DNA of 64,000 bases from Cryptomeria japonica (taxonomy: Eukaryota; Streptophyta; Pinopsida; Cupressales; Cupressaceae): the NCBI RefSeq assembly GCF_030272615.1, contig NC_081406.1:260947386-261011385 (forward strand). Direction: 5' to 3'. Shown here piece by piece: positions 38,001 through 49,823 of the stretch. The notes below the pieces were generated by a model, which saw only the letters and a program-made list of their open reading frames with translations, had not been told where the DNA came from and ran no database searches. Within the stretch, counting starts at the first letter, position 1; each line of letters starts with the position of its first letter. The position numbers were made by a program, and so were the translations under genes.

Positions 38001-41000
38001 GGAAGGCAGAGTGGTTGGGAGAGGAGGATAAGCCTGTCTCAGTTGTCCACCTACTGATCCATGTAAGATCAGTAGGCCAGTAGGGCATATGACTGCTACC
38101 GGGCCTGGGACTGGCAATTAATAAGCCCCTCTACAATCTGAAACTTCCTTGGTTTAATAATTTTAGGGTGAGACAAGGAATGAATTGTGGGGATAAGACC
38201 CACACCACTAATAGTAAGCCAAAGGGGCATAATGACTGCCTTTGGATCTAGAGTGGGATGGATGGGCTAACCGGATCATTCCCTGTGCTACCAACTATGG
38301 TTATTAAAGGGAAAAAAAAATGTAATAAACCATATAAGTTGCAATTGAATAAATCTTGTTTCCGCTGCATATGTATAATCTGAAAAAAGTAATTTCTGTA
38401 TGTTCTACTGTGATTTTTCTTTGAATGAACAAGTAAATATAAGATTATAAACCAAATTGAATTATTAATTCAATATTAGAAAGAAGACTATGTTTCTCTG
38501 TTATGGCTATCGGTATCTAAGAAGTTGGAAAATGCGATAGTTAAGATAGTTTGTCTCCTAATCAATTTAGTTTAAGTCATAAGTATATTGAGATGGATTA
38601 ATTACGGGGAAAACAAAGCTAGACCTAGTAGGGGACATTACATAAATTCAAACAAATCAGTGCTCCATGGGGATGTGTCCCCTGGATTTGTGTAAAGTCC
38701 CAGGGACCTTAGGGACTTGGACGGAACATCCATGAGGTTTATCCTAAAAAGCCAGATTTCTTCCTTTTTCTGGTCTTTTTGGAGACTTCCTGCTGCTCCT
38801 TGGGCATCCTATGAATATCTTGATGTGTCGTGGCTACCCTCCACATCAAATGCATACAAAATTCTAAAGTGAATAAAGCCTTAGAATGGAAGCATGCCAA
38901 TGCTGTCTGTAAACAATCAGTGCATTGTGGGTTAAAACACATGATCTTTACATGTGAATGTGGTCTCCCATGTAAACAGCAGGTGTGTTTCCCACAATGC
39001 ACTGGTTTTTTAATCTCTTCTGCCCACAAATCCCCTGAACCCAAAATAACTTTTAAAACCCATGCTAATATCTGTCAATACATTCATCAAAAGAGAAGAG
39101 GAGAAGAGGAGAAGAGAAGAACGTGAGGAAAAGAGAAGGAGAAGAAAACAAGAAGAGGAGGACAAGAGGAAAAGAGAAGGAGAAGAAGAGGAAAAGAGAG
39201 GAATAGGAGCAGTTTTCTGATATAATGACCCTGAATTCTGAGCTTGTTTCTCAATGTACCTCAGTACTATGCATGATGCGACATTTCTTTTTTGTGCATC
39301 TCTCAATATAAATCATATGCCATATTATGTCTATGATTTTCAGTCTCTCAATGGATTATGAAATTAACGAGTTGTGTTGTACTTGCTCTTTGGAATTTCA
39401 GCTTCCTTTCGTTTTATCTAACTTATTATTATATTTAGGTAATTTTGAATTACTTGGATCTAAAAAATTCAAAAATAAATTATATATATTATTTATTCGC
39501 TGCATGTCCATTGTCTCCAAATATGATTTTTTTGTCCTCCCTGACATCCATCCCCCAATACCTGGAACTTGGAGAAACACTGGTGTAAACTGAACAAAGG
39601 TGACATGCATCATGTGTATGATGAATGTATCTGTGTCATAGGCATAGTTGTTTTTTGTTCTTCAGAAAGCAGGACTAACAAATGTTTTTAAGGATTCCGT
39701 CACCTGGTATTTCCACTATGCCTTCACTTGATGCTAGGGTAACTACATGGAGCAGGTAGGATTTTAAATAAAGAAAAAGGGAAAGTTTTCTTTTAAATTT
39801 TTAATACTTCATAAAGCATTTTCAGTCTACAGGATTTTACAAGTTATTTACAGATATGTGATGGACCTGAGGTGTTTATGTTATGAAGAAATGTTCCTTT
39901 ATATTATCAGCCCTTGGGTTTCTTCTTATGTTTGATTGCTTAGATATAATGCATGTCTTGTATACTTTTAAAGTTTTTATTTTTGTGGTGTTTCCTATGC
40001 CCTTTTGAACAGTCTCCAACGCTTTTCTGAGGCTTTTATATTATGTGATGGTTTTCTGTAACTGAATAGGATATTGAGCTTCTGGCCTGGGTTTCAAGTA
40101 CAATTCTTATAATTTTGCATGGGTATTTGACTATGTAGAACTTTAAATTATAAACAGAAAAACATTACAGCATTTGAAAACCTCAGAAAATCCTGAAGAC
40201 TGTTCAAACATATAATACAGACATCTGAACATATACAAGTCTCTAAAAAATGCTAGAGACAATCAGTATACATTTTATCAAAACAACTGAACTGACTGAC
40301 ATAAGAATGGAAAACTGCTGCAAAACTATAACATCTCATATCTATTACAGATATGTGAATAACCTATGAAATACTAATGGCTGGAATCACTAAGTTACTG
40401 GTTTGGAATTTGGAATATGGGTATGTTTTGGGAACAGTGGTACAAAAACATATAAATATCACAAATATACTCATATTTTAGCCTAAAAGCAGGAATATAG
40501 TTTAGATAACTGCATAACATGCATATAATTTCAATATAGAAAACAACTATAAAAATACTACCTCAATGTTTATTTGTGAAAGTCGAATGTCATGATAGAT
40601 ATTATTCATTGTTCAATATAAAAATTAAAAATAATAAAATCAGCAATCGTTGTCATATTGCTCTTCCATGAAAGTGAAATTAAAAATAAATTAAGGTACA
40701 TTTCAAATGACATGTTTAAAAAGACCATAACAAATTAAATAGCTATAGTAAAAACCTTTTAAAAGCTCCCTTAACTTATTACAATCAAATAAATTATAGT
40801 TGTTTTTCAAAAGCCTATAACAATATGCTTCTCATGGTCTTTAAATGTGACCTTGAATTGTAAGGTGCCTGGGGTGTTTTTTATGATGTTTTCTGTTGGT
40901 TTTTGAAAATGGGGGTTGTTTTGAGTAGGTTAATTGATATTTTGCAGGAAATCCTGTGTGTGGATGACCAACTATATGAACAAAACTCCTGCAAGCCAAA

Positions 41001-44000
41001 GAACATAAGTGTGCTTAAAGGTCTTAAGAGGCCAAACTGAATCTATGCCAACAACTATTGTTTAGATGGCCTTCTGCACATTGAGCATAAGGATATAGCT
41101 TGTCCCATGTGGCAAGTTTGAGAGGGAGGCCAAGCAAAAGCAGTGGCACAATCCCGAATGCTCAACAGAATAATGGGGATGTGGCGTTGGTCAAGTGGTT
41201 GCCACCTCATTGCACAGCGACATATTGCAGCACCACTGTGCCATGGTCACCTGGTTTTCCAGCATGACCATCACACAGTGGACTGACATAAAAATTAAAA
41301 CTCTTCTCTGATTTGCACTGGGTTTGTTTTAGATTTGTGTTTTTGCAGCTTAGATTCGTCCGGGGTATATCCATGGATGTACCCAGATGAACCTGAACTG
41401 CAAAACATATTCCATGCCTGCACCTACTGGGAACTGAACCATGTTTCTGTAGTAGGAGTGAATTGGACAGGGATCCAGGACTTGAGGCTGAAAATGCTTT
41501 GTGAATCCTTAAACGAAAAAATTAACCCCCTTCTCAGTTTCAATTCCTGCCCACTCCTCATAGCCTCATAGGTATCCTAACATTAATAGAAGGCTTGTGT
41601 GAGAGGTTGGAGTGGAAGGTGGTTGAATGCTTTAGAAACATTCGCGAGTTTTGCTTCTCAAGAATAGAAACATCTATGCAATTGGATGGCCATGGCATAT
41701 ATTCTGTGGCTGAATTCATCATCATACACAAGCTGTAATTGTTTTTGTTCAGTTTGCTAGAATTTATATTTGACATTCTGCATTGTCACTCATCCACATG
41801 CCCTATTGTTTCCTGCTGGATTCCATGCCATTTAGAGGGATAGGGGATAGGGCAGTTCCATCATGGTTTTCAAAGTAGGGGGAACAATCCTCTCATCATG
41901 GTTTGTAAAGTCAGGGAACAATCCTGATGACTGGATCCTGGGGGTTGCTCCATCAGTTTTACCACAATGATGGGACTTGTTCTGTTACCACACTCTCACA
42001 ACTAGGATTTATGTTATTGTAGGTTGATTTGACATCAATGTTAAATGAAGCTTCTTTTATTGGATAACTCAGTTTACCATTCCATGGATGCATTGTCCCT
42101 AGATTTATGCAACATGCCTTGATGCAACACACATGTCACTATCTTCTGCATTGAATCCATTTCACATCACTTAATATGTGCTTCTGAAAATCTTCAGGGT
42201 ATTTCATGATTTCAAGCCTTTTCTCATTTCTGTCATGATTTCATGGACTGGCAGGAGCTTCAGTATGAGACAATTGCTGTTTTTTTTAATGTTTAGGAGG
42301 AGATGCTAGATCTTGTTTTTGTAAATTTTTGTTCTCTTTGTATGCTATTTTATATTTTATATGGGTTTGAAATCTATATCTGCAATACTTATCAGAATGA
42401 AGCTCCCCCTTCAGTGATATGAACAGGGATCAATAGGAAAAGTGATGCAGTTGCTGGATATCTTGCTCTTGATTTGACAATAGTGAATAAGTCTCTTGCT
42501 TTCTAATTGAAATGTCAATAACATGTTCGAGTTTAAATTTGGATCAATTGTTGCTGCAGAGTTGGTGCATGGTATAGAAAGCTACCTACACTGATGTGAT
42601 TATAATATTACTTCAATCATTAACATTCAAACATGCGATTTTGTCTTCCTTATAGCATTGCTTAAACATGCACTACATACTTCAGTCATAGGGCCACACA
42701 CCACTATGTCACAAATGATGGTTGAAACTTTTTGTTTTAACTCATTCACTTTTTTTTTCTAATGTATTGTTTGTCCCTTACAAAAGACAATACATCGCAA
42801 TTTTTTGTTACTTCATTTAATTGTCAAGTCTATGTGATTGGTCTTTGAAGAAGTTAATAATCCATTGCATTTATGTCATCACCATGGAACTGTTCTGTTT
42901 CTTGATGCTTTGGGTATCTTCAAAATTCTTCCTCTCTATTTTCTCATATAGCATGCAAGACTTTACCACTGCAGATTCTGTGGTGTGTTCCTATGCCTAA
43001 TCTCTGGTCTGTTGTCTTGTGCTTTTACAAGATTTCTTTTTGCTTTTATTCCAGAATAAAAATTGGTTCCTAATACATATCGAGCCAGTGCTTTTATTCT
43101 CTTTACTTATTTCACTTACCATTTTATTCTGACAGCTCTTTAGATGTTTTTATTTCTTTTGGGATTTTGGTGCCTTCCTTTTTTCCTTCAAATATGGATT
43201 TTTCTTGCAGTTCAGGTTACATCTCCTTTTTTGTATGCTTGTTCATTGATTGAAGTGTGCTGTCATTCAGGTCTCTCTAATTCCACAGTGCACGTTTTAC
43301 AGTCTCACAAACAGTGGGTCTAATGTCAAGACTATCCTGTTCAATATAAGTAATGGGAAGAGACAATGCCTGCAGTTGGGTTGGGTTTCTGTAACTGTCA
43401 TAATACACGTTTTATGGTCCACAAACAAGTCTAGTATGCCCTTTATATACACTTTTTATATATATATTGTTTATGTTCCATCCCAATCTCCATATGCTAT
43501 TTTCAAAGACAAATATCATTTCGAGGATTTTGGGCATATGTGTAGGTCTCTCCTTTTTGTGTTCTTCATTTTCCCATGATGCACAAGAGGGGACCAATGG
43601 AGCATCTATTTGCACAGATTTCTGCACATACTAGTGGCCATTTCTGGGTTTTGATGATTCCCGTTCCATGTTTTATGCTCCTGATTGATTATTCTGTATA
43701 TGATATTTTGAATTTTCCAATTTAATGCTCTTCAAGGGCCTGAAATTAATGCATTGATGGGCATTGGATAGTAAACAAATATCAGAATTGGTGATAGCAC
43801 TTTGTTGTTTAACCTAAAATGTCTAAATGGGTAGAACACCTTTACACGTGTCTTAATTGATATTGCAGTTTGCAAGTGATTCCTATCAAAAGGAAAGCTT
43901 GGTGTTAATTTTCCTTAGGTCATTCAGACTTAATTAATACCCAATTTATATCTTTCATCCTTCAGTTTTAGTGGGATCTCTTTTAATGTTCTAACTTCTA

Positions 44001-44757
44001 TGTTCTTTAATATGTGCTTTGTTATTCGTTTAATATTTTCTCATTGACCGATGGGATATGCAATTTGTTGTCTGTCACAAGTTTTGTATTCCCTTGGACA
44101 TTTCTGTTTCCTAATATATCATTTAATTCACTATACATTTACAGTTGACTCCTGTATTTAGTCTAATCATCTTATTGTATCTGTCTTATCATATGCAATT
44201 TTTCCTCTGGCACAACAAAGCTAAGGTCTTGCAACTGTTTCTTTCTAAATTAGGTTTACATGAAATGCTGTGATTTAAAAAAAATCTTGGCTCTCTGTAG
44301 CTGAGCCTTTATTTAATGTAGTTTCTTCTTCCTCACAAACACTGTGGTTGAATTTTCTTCTTGGTACAACAAAGTTAACATCGTTATAATTGTTTCAGTT
44401 TAGTCCAATTGATTCTCTTAGGTTATTGAATTTTAGCAGATGTTGTGGAATCTTTTGAAAGATCTTGCCCTTTGTAGCCTAGCTTTTGGTTTCTTCAGGT
44501 TCTTCTTGTTCACCTGATCCAATTGATTCTCTTAGGTTATTGAATTTTAGCAGATGTTGTGGAATCTTTTCAAAGATCTTGCCCTTTGTAGCCTAGCTTT
44601 TGGTTTCTTCAGGTTCTTCTTGTTCACAGACAGCATTTAAGCTTCTAACTTGGTGTAAGATGATGATGTTTCAGGCTCATATGTTACTCATGAGACAAAG
44701 CATTTCATATACTTTTATCTGGATCAGATGGCAGTTCTCTTGTTCAAATCAGGATAA
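35026..44757 (+). CDS. Dynein light chain, LC8 type (three exons, giant second intron)
   Basis: Exons are 35026-35211, 35309-35414 and 44675-44757, with GT-AG introns of 97 and 9260 bp. Together they give 124 residues ending in TAA. Residues about 38-124 match LC8/DYNLL closely: [64 protein letters not shown]8 dimers bind short linear motifs in many partners through a groove that includes the SYVTHE strand region. In plants, which lack cytoplasmic dynein heavy chains, LC8 proteins are thought to act as dimerisation hubs. The family core is 89 residues; the extra N-terminus holds a 10-residue repeat ([30 protein letters not shown]). The ATG was chosen because it opens the frame in a C/A/G-rich leader and gives a spliced protein complete to the C-terminus. 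Intron 2 holds a solo LTR and other repeats. All exons are intact; expression is unproven. Confidence 0.93.
35032..35121 (+). repeat. In-frame 30-bp repeat, three units, in the LC8 gene
   Basis: Units 35032-35061, 35062-35091 and 35092-35121 encode [20 protein letters not shown] and [10 protein letters not shown]. The first two are near-identical in DNA; the third is diverged. They make up most of the N-terminal extension, which is highly charged and probably disordered. Confidence 0.9.
35231..35280 (+). repeat. TCATTGC heptamer repeat in intron 1
   Basis: Four perfect ATTGCTC units follow related TTGTTCA and TTACTCA units. The array fills about half of the 97-bp first intron of the LC8 gene. 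Confidence 0.85.
36695..38642 (+). mobile_element. Solo LTR inside intron 2 of the LC8 gene
   Basis: It starts TGTAATGTCCC and ends GGGACATTACA, a perfect 11-bp terminal inverted repeat with TG...CA ends, and is flanked by a perfect 5-bp duplication TAAAT (36690-36694 and 38643-38647). At 1948 bp with no coding capacity, this is an LTR left after recombination between the two LTRs of a full element. A TATA box (TATAAAAGGG, 36881) indicates plus orientation, the same as the host gene. The perfect duplication argues for moderate age. Confidence 0.88.
38918..39004. repeat. Foldback sequence in intron 2 of the LC8 gene
   Basis: A perfect 14-bp inverted repeat, CAGTGCATTGTGGG (38918-38931) and its complement (38991-39004), extends inward with interruptions (AAACAC/GTGTTT and TTTACAT/ATGTAAA) to a stem of about 35 bp with a loop of about 15 bases. 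It could be a small MITE core or simply a palindrome; no duplication was seen beside it. Confidence 0.75.
39085..39210 (+). repeat. Polypurine GAA/GAG tract in intron 2
   Basis: About 125 bases of almost only A and G (AAGAGAAGAGGAGAAGAGG-like units), close to the foldback sequence. Frames on either strand across it are artefacts. Confidence 0.9.
44404..44627 (+). repeat. 114-bp tandem duplication near the end of intron 2
   Basis: Units 44404-44517 and 44518-44627 are nearly identical (TCCAATTGATTCTCTTAGG to TTCTTCTTGTTCAC). Older, diverged relatives lie upstream: CACAACAAAGCTAAGGTCTT at about 44210 against TACAACAAAGTTAACATCGT at about 44362, and a CTCTGTAGCTGAGCC block at about 44292. The pyrimidine-rich units end only about 45 bases from the acceptor of exon 3. 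Confidence 0.88.
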
Positions 44758-45596
44758 ACCAATGTGAGTTTGACAAACCATATATTTTCCCTCTCTTGCA
44801 ATGTTCTTTTATTGGAAGAATATTGCTGTTTCTTCTTTCCAGGTGTATTCTGTATTACATATACTTTCAAAAGTTACCTGGTGTTACCTACCTTCGGTGA
44901 GCTTTCTGGGCTTCAGTGAATGATTGTAATTATGGATCCTAATCTTCAGATACAGACATTGCCGGAATGCTAATGTACATTTAGTGGCTGCTGGAAAAAT
45001 GCAACCGATCTTGGTTGATGGGTAGAAAGTGATGTGATTAGAACTCTGTTTATTTCCATTTACTTCCATATTATTGTGGTTTCATTTGGAATCTATATAA
45101 TGGTGTTGCAACCATCTAGGACTTTTTGTAAAAGTTGGTTAAGCTTGCCGGATGAGATTGATTGTGCTATAAAAGCATTTTCTACTGGAGTGTGAGACTG
45201 CTTGTGCTTATGCTTGTTTTATTGCAATTGCATTTGCTTTCCTGTATGGTGCTGATTTCTGTCTCTGAGTACACTTTTGTGTTTTTAACTTTTTAATGAA
45301 CATTTCTCTTACTTATCAGACATGAGGTTATTAATAATGCTGGTAATGGTTTTTGAGATTAACGCTTCAATTATTCCTTTTAGAGTAACAGCTCCTGTGG
45401 TGATCATGGCTGTTTCATTGTTTGCAACAAATTTCAGTTTTAATGACGTGCTGTTGCCAACCTGTGTTTTCTTTCTTATGAGAAAAATCTTCAAATGTCA
45501 ACTTATTCAGTTCTCTTCTCAATTAAAGAGGGTGGTTAATTTTTAAGGGTTTTGAACTTATTTAGATTGCCAATGAATTTTGTTAGTGCTACTGTG
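44758..45596 (+). other. 3' flank of the LC8 gene
   Basis: No separate gene. The first several hundred bases are probably 3' UTR. A GT (44766) and a TTTCCAG (about 44838-44844) could flank a UTR intron, but nothing confirms it. A 74-residue plus-strand frame at 45322-45546 matches nothing known to me. Confidence 0.4.
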
Positions 45597-45934
45597 TGTA
45601 ATGTTCCCTAATTAGTTATACTTTAGATTAACCTAAATTTGCCCAAATCTAAAAGATAGGTAATTAAGTTTTATGGGTGTACCTTTGTATACTGGTTTCC
45701 TGCAACAAAGATCAGAGAACACATGAAATAATACTTGTAAAACTGAAACATATACCAATAAATTATATTAAGTGATATCAATTCTGCTATATTAGTTACT
45801 ATTTAGAATTACAATTTGTTGGGTATAATCAGTTTATTATATAAAGTCAGATTGAAAGTCAGTTAACAATCAATTTCCTTAGCCCATTAGGGTAGGCTAG
45901 TTGGATAGGGTGTCCAAGAAACCATTCCTCCTAG

Positions 45935-46139
45935 GCCCAAGGGCAGATACCATATCCCCTTGGCTCCATATGGCAGGTGTTAGGCATCCATCATGGAGTG
46001 GCGCACCCAGCAAGGTGTTCTATTTGCCGTTTCCCCTCATCACAACCACCTTCTCTCTTAAGCCCAAGAGCAGATGCTTCATCCCTCTTGGCTCCAAGCG
46101 GCAGATGTTAGGCATCCACTATGGAGTGGCGTACTTAAA
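45935..46139 (+). repeat. 127-bp spaced duplication inside the second solo LTR
   Basis: GCCCAAGGGCAGATACCA at 45935 and GCCCAAGAGCAGATGCTT at 46062 begin two related blocks that share CTTGGCTCCA and GTTAGGCATCCA and end GGAGTGGCG. Differences at several positions suggest an old duplication. Confidence 0.75.
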
Positions 46140-46776
46140 AGAGAGTCCCTCTTTACAATGAACCATTTATTATATTTATTCAATCCATCACATTATGATA
46201 ATCAATTACATCTGACATAATTATCATTTTATATTACATTTCAACAGTGCTGTGTATTGGATTATCATCAAAGTTTCCTGTTAGTGTTACTTTGTATCAG
46301 CATTAACCACTTATTGTCATTATTTCATTATAATCAGTTTGTTATTCCTTATAAGAATTTACAGTATTACCATAACCTGAATCTGATTGTATTATGTATT
46401 CCTGAGATTATGTGCAGATGTATATATTTATATGTTATGTCCGGCAGTACTGTTATTTTAATGCTGTTTGAATAAATAAATAAAGTTTTACTTCTCAACT
46501 TAGTATGATATTATTTATTAACTGTCATTGACTTGATTAAGAACATCTTAAGTTATATTCATTGATGCACAGATATGAATTTAAATATGTATATCATACT
46601 GGCTGATATATACTCTAATGCTAACTCAGGAAATTCATGCTTATACGTACCTGACACTGAACTTACCCGTCTTTATCCCTGCTGGCAGACTTTGCCATTC
46701 CTTGCTTGCATATCCCCCCAAATTGGCACGGGGGGAAGGTATTTATCGTACCCTTTTTGAAGGGTCGCTACCCTCA

Positions 46777-47049
46777 CACCTGACGGGACCCTCCATTTAA
46801 TCAAGCCATCGTTTCCGAGGAATGGCTATCGGGACTTTGGGATATTTTAATAAAATGGTATCATTCCATATTGTTAATGTATATAATGTATATTATTAAT
46901 ATATATATTGTTACACCTGACGGGACCCTCCATTTAATCAAGCCATCGTTTCAGAGGAATGGCTATCGGGACTTTGGGATATTTTAATAAAATGGCATCA
47001 TCCATATTGTTAATGTATATAATGTATATTATCAATATATATATTGTTA
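46777..47049 (+). repeat. 137-bp tandem duplication
   Basis: Units 46777-46913 and 46914-47049 begin CACCTGACGGGACCCTCC and end in an A/T-rich TAATATATATATTGTTA. They differ at only a few positions, so the duplication is recent relative to the LTR that holds it. Confidence 0.92.
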
Positions 47050-47534
47050 CACCATTTTAATACAATGTATATTATTAATATAATAACATTATTAAATATA
47101 TAAATGTAAATTAATGTACCTTATTAATATAATAACATCATTCAATGTAAATTGATAATATGATATCTTTTTTTATATTAATGTAATATAGTATAATATA
47201 ATTTTAGCATGATTTAACATATTATATGGCAAAATTTATATTAATTATTTCTGCTATAAATGGGGGATATGACACTGCGATAATTTGAATGTAAAAGCTC
47301 TTTAAAAGAAATACTAATAGCCGTTTTGTTGGATGAAAAATGCTTATTGTCACCTTCAAAAATGTGACAAGCATACACATGAACTTCATGCCAGTTTAGA
47401 TGTGTTATTATATACTGTTTATAATTTTAGAGGAGGTGAGGTTAATGGTAATTTAAGGTATTGAGGCTCTTAAGTTGTTAAACACGTGTAATAAAGGTCA
47501 CTCATGAACAAAATTTGGAGCAAACCAAACTTTA

Positions 47535-47984
47535 TGTACAAGTGTATAAAGATTGAAAGAAAGAACCACTTATTATAAGGCATTTGTTGGATAAGTTAAT
47601 CACAATTTAACATCCAATCCGAACTTGTATAAGTTATTCTGAAAATATGTTTTTGAACAACTTTTAGAGAGAAATGATTAGCATCGTGCAGTGCTTATCG
47701 TTAAAGCTGCAATGCCATTGTGCTCCATGATCTTACTGCAAGCAATGTATGCAGACAGATGTACAAGTGTATAAAGATTGAAGAAAGAACTACTTCCTAG
47801 TACAAGGCATTTGTTCGATAAGTTAATCACAATTTAACAACCAATTCGAACATGGATAAATTATGTTGAAAATATGTTTTTGAACAACTTTTGGAGAGAA
47901 ATGATAAGCATCATACAATGCTTGTCGTAAAGCTGCAATGCCATTGTGCTGCATGATCCTACTGCAAGCAATGTATAACATTTG
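47535..47984 (+). repeat. 225-bp tandem duplication
   Basis: Units 47535-47759 and 47760-47984 begin TGTACAAGTGTATAAAGATT and share CAATGCCATTGTGCT near the end. About 90% identical by eye. No gene in either. Confidence 0.9.
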
Positions 47985-48484
47985 CATGAACATTAAAAAT
48001 ATGTTCTTAGGTGGAATCAGCCTAAAAATGAAAAAGAGAGTTTCTCATCTCTATCTGGATATCATTATCTATAAATCCGTTGATCCAAAATTTTTCATCT
48101 GCTACCGTTTGATGAATGTTGTATACATTACATGTTTAAAAGTTGGGATGGGAAATTGTTACTTATAAAACTGCTTTTGATGTGTATTTATATTTGCACA
48201 TGTTTAAGGGTGAAATAGGAGATATTCATTATGATAGTGGAAAACAGTTGAATTTTTGCAATTGCGAACATTTTTTTGTGCTGCTTTTTAAACTTGAGAT
48301 GGTTTTCCAAAGTGAAATATTGTGTATAGTCTTTATGTTCAATCTATTCCTTTATTGGTTTGTATCTGCATTACATCTATCGTACAGGTTTATTTGGTAT
48401 TGTCTCTCTACAAGTATGAGTAGGGGATATTTGTATATATATAGTAATGGATGAAAATGGGTGATAAAATCATTAAGTTATTAA

Positions 48485-48577
48485 TTTTGAAAAAAAAAGG
48501 TACGGAAACAATTTATCTGAAGTAACTTTATTTTGAAAAAAAAATGGTACTGAAACAATTTATCTGGAATAACTTTA
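48485..48577 (+). repeat. 47-bp tandem duplication
   Basis: Units 48485-48530 and 48531-48577 begin TTTTGAAAAAAAA and share GAAACAATTTATCTG. A third TTTTGA start follows at 48578. Confidence 0.85.
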
Positions 48578-48589
48578 TTTTGAATCATT

Positions 48590-49321
48590 TTTGGTATGTA
48601 AGCTTGATAATCCGTAGGACAAAGCCGAGATGCATCTTATTTTAGAGAAACAAAGATGAGAACAATGTTAGCTCCAAAATTTTGTCTTATTGGTTTTCAA
48701 TTTGTCAGTGCTTCTTAAATCAGTGAACGTAAGAGCTGTTATGAGTTTTGATTAAAAGAAGATATAGATAATCTACACTCAAAGTTGAAACACAGGATAG
48801 ATACAGCAAGTGAGCAGCTCAAAATATATGAAAGCTGGACCCTCAAAGAAAGATCTTTGTTGACTAGTGGGTATCTCTTCATGGTAAAGTGATTGAATGA
48901 GATTAGATTTCTTGATTAAGAATAAATGAAAATTTTAACAGTTTATGTGCTTTTTCTAAGAGATCTTATGCATGTTTTTAAAAATTGTGGATAAAAGTTC
49001 ATTGGGGTGGAGTGAATAAATCTCCATTATGTTCTTAAGAGGAACTAATACTTAAAAATAACTGTTCTGATTAGTTATAGAACTTCAGTTTATGTTGCGA
49101 GTTAAAAAAATAAAAAAATAATTTTTAAAAATATTTATGGACACGATATTTTGTGGAATGTAATCAAATAAACAATAATAATGTTTTGGTCAATATTGAT
49201 TTGACTTTGTCAAATGCTTTTATTGATTTGTCTTTACATTAGGACGTGACAAACAATTGGATATGGGCTAATAAATTTTTTTATTCAATTGTTGTCATTT
49301 GATCTTTTAAAGAAAATCTAA
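48590..49321. other. No feature seen
   Basis: About 700 bp of A/T-rich intergenic sequence. I see no gene, RNA or clear mobile-element ends. Confidence 0.5.
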
Positions 49322-49479
49322 ATTAATACTATAAAAATGAGCTTTATTGTCTTTTAAGTTGAAGATCATCTCACTTTGATTGCTATAGCTTGCATACAAA
49401 ATTAACACTACAAATATGAGCTTTATTGACTTTTAAGTTTAAGATCAGTTCACTTTGATTGCTATAGCTGGCATACAAT
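49322..49479 (+). repeat. 79-bp tandem duplication
   Basis: Units 49322-49400 and 49401-49479 begin ATTAAYACTA and share GAGCTTTATTG and CACTTTGATTGCTATAGCT. A few differences separate them. Confidence 0.88.
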
Positions 49480-49823
49480 TGGAGTGTGGATAAATGAATT
49501 TCCTTAGATAGGAAATATTTCTCCCTTTGGTCGAACTTTTGTATACCAATTGAATGATCAAAGATGGTAACAAGTCATGCAATATGTTTAAGATATAATG
49601 CAAATGTTAGCTTTTATGTAGTGATTGGTGCTAGATGTGTATTAAAATGTTTGCTAGATGTATCAAATGAATTAAGTTTTCATGTGCAATTCAAATATTT
49701 TTTGCACTTTAAGTTGTGAACCAACTGAAATGAGTGCAAATGAAGGCAAGTTAGGATCAAGTTATATTCCAAATTCCACATGAAAAATGTCAATTTGTAC
49801 ATTGGAACATCTCCTACATCATT

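Larger units (their letters stand above)
45597..47274 (+). mobile_element. Second, older solo LTR
   Basis: It starts TGTAATGTTCCC and ends GGGGATATGACA, an imperfect inverted repeat similar to the ends of the solo LTR at 36695. Flanking pentamers CTGTG (45592-45596) and CTGCG (47275-47279) match at four of five bases. At 1678 bp without coding capacity it fits an aged solo LTR of a related family. Interior similarity to the first solo LTR is not obvious by eye. Confidence 0.6.

Noticed and set aside
38739-39306. Cys/His-rich frames on both strands in the LC8 intron
   Set aside because: They run across the foldback sequence and the polypurine tract, and the two strands read as mirror products of the inverted repeat.
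41190-41260. Possible tRNA or second SINE (A-box-like TGGTCAAGTGG)
   Set aside because: No B box at a workable distance, no tRNA fold and no A-rich tail or duplication.
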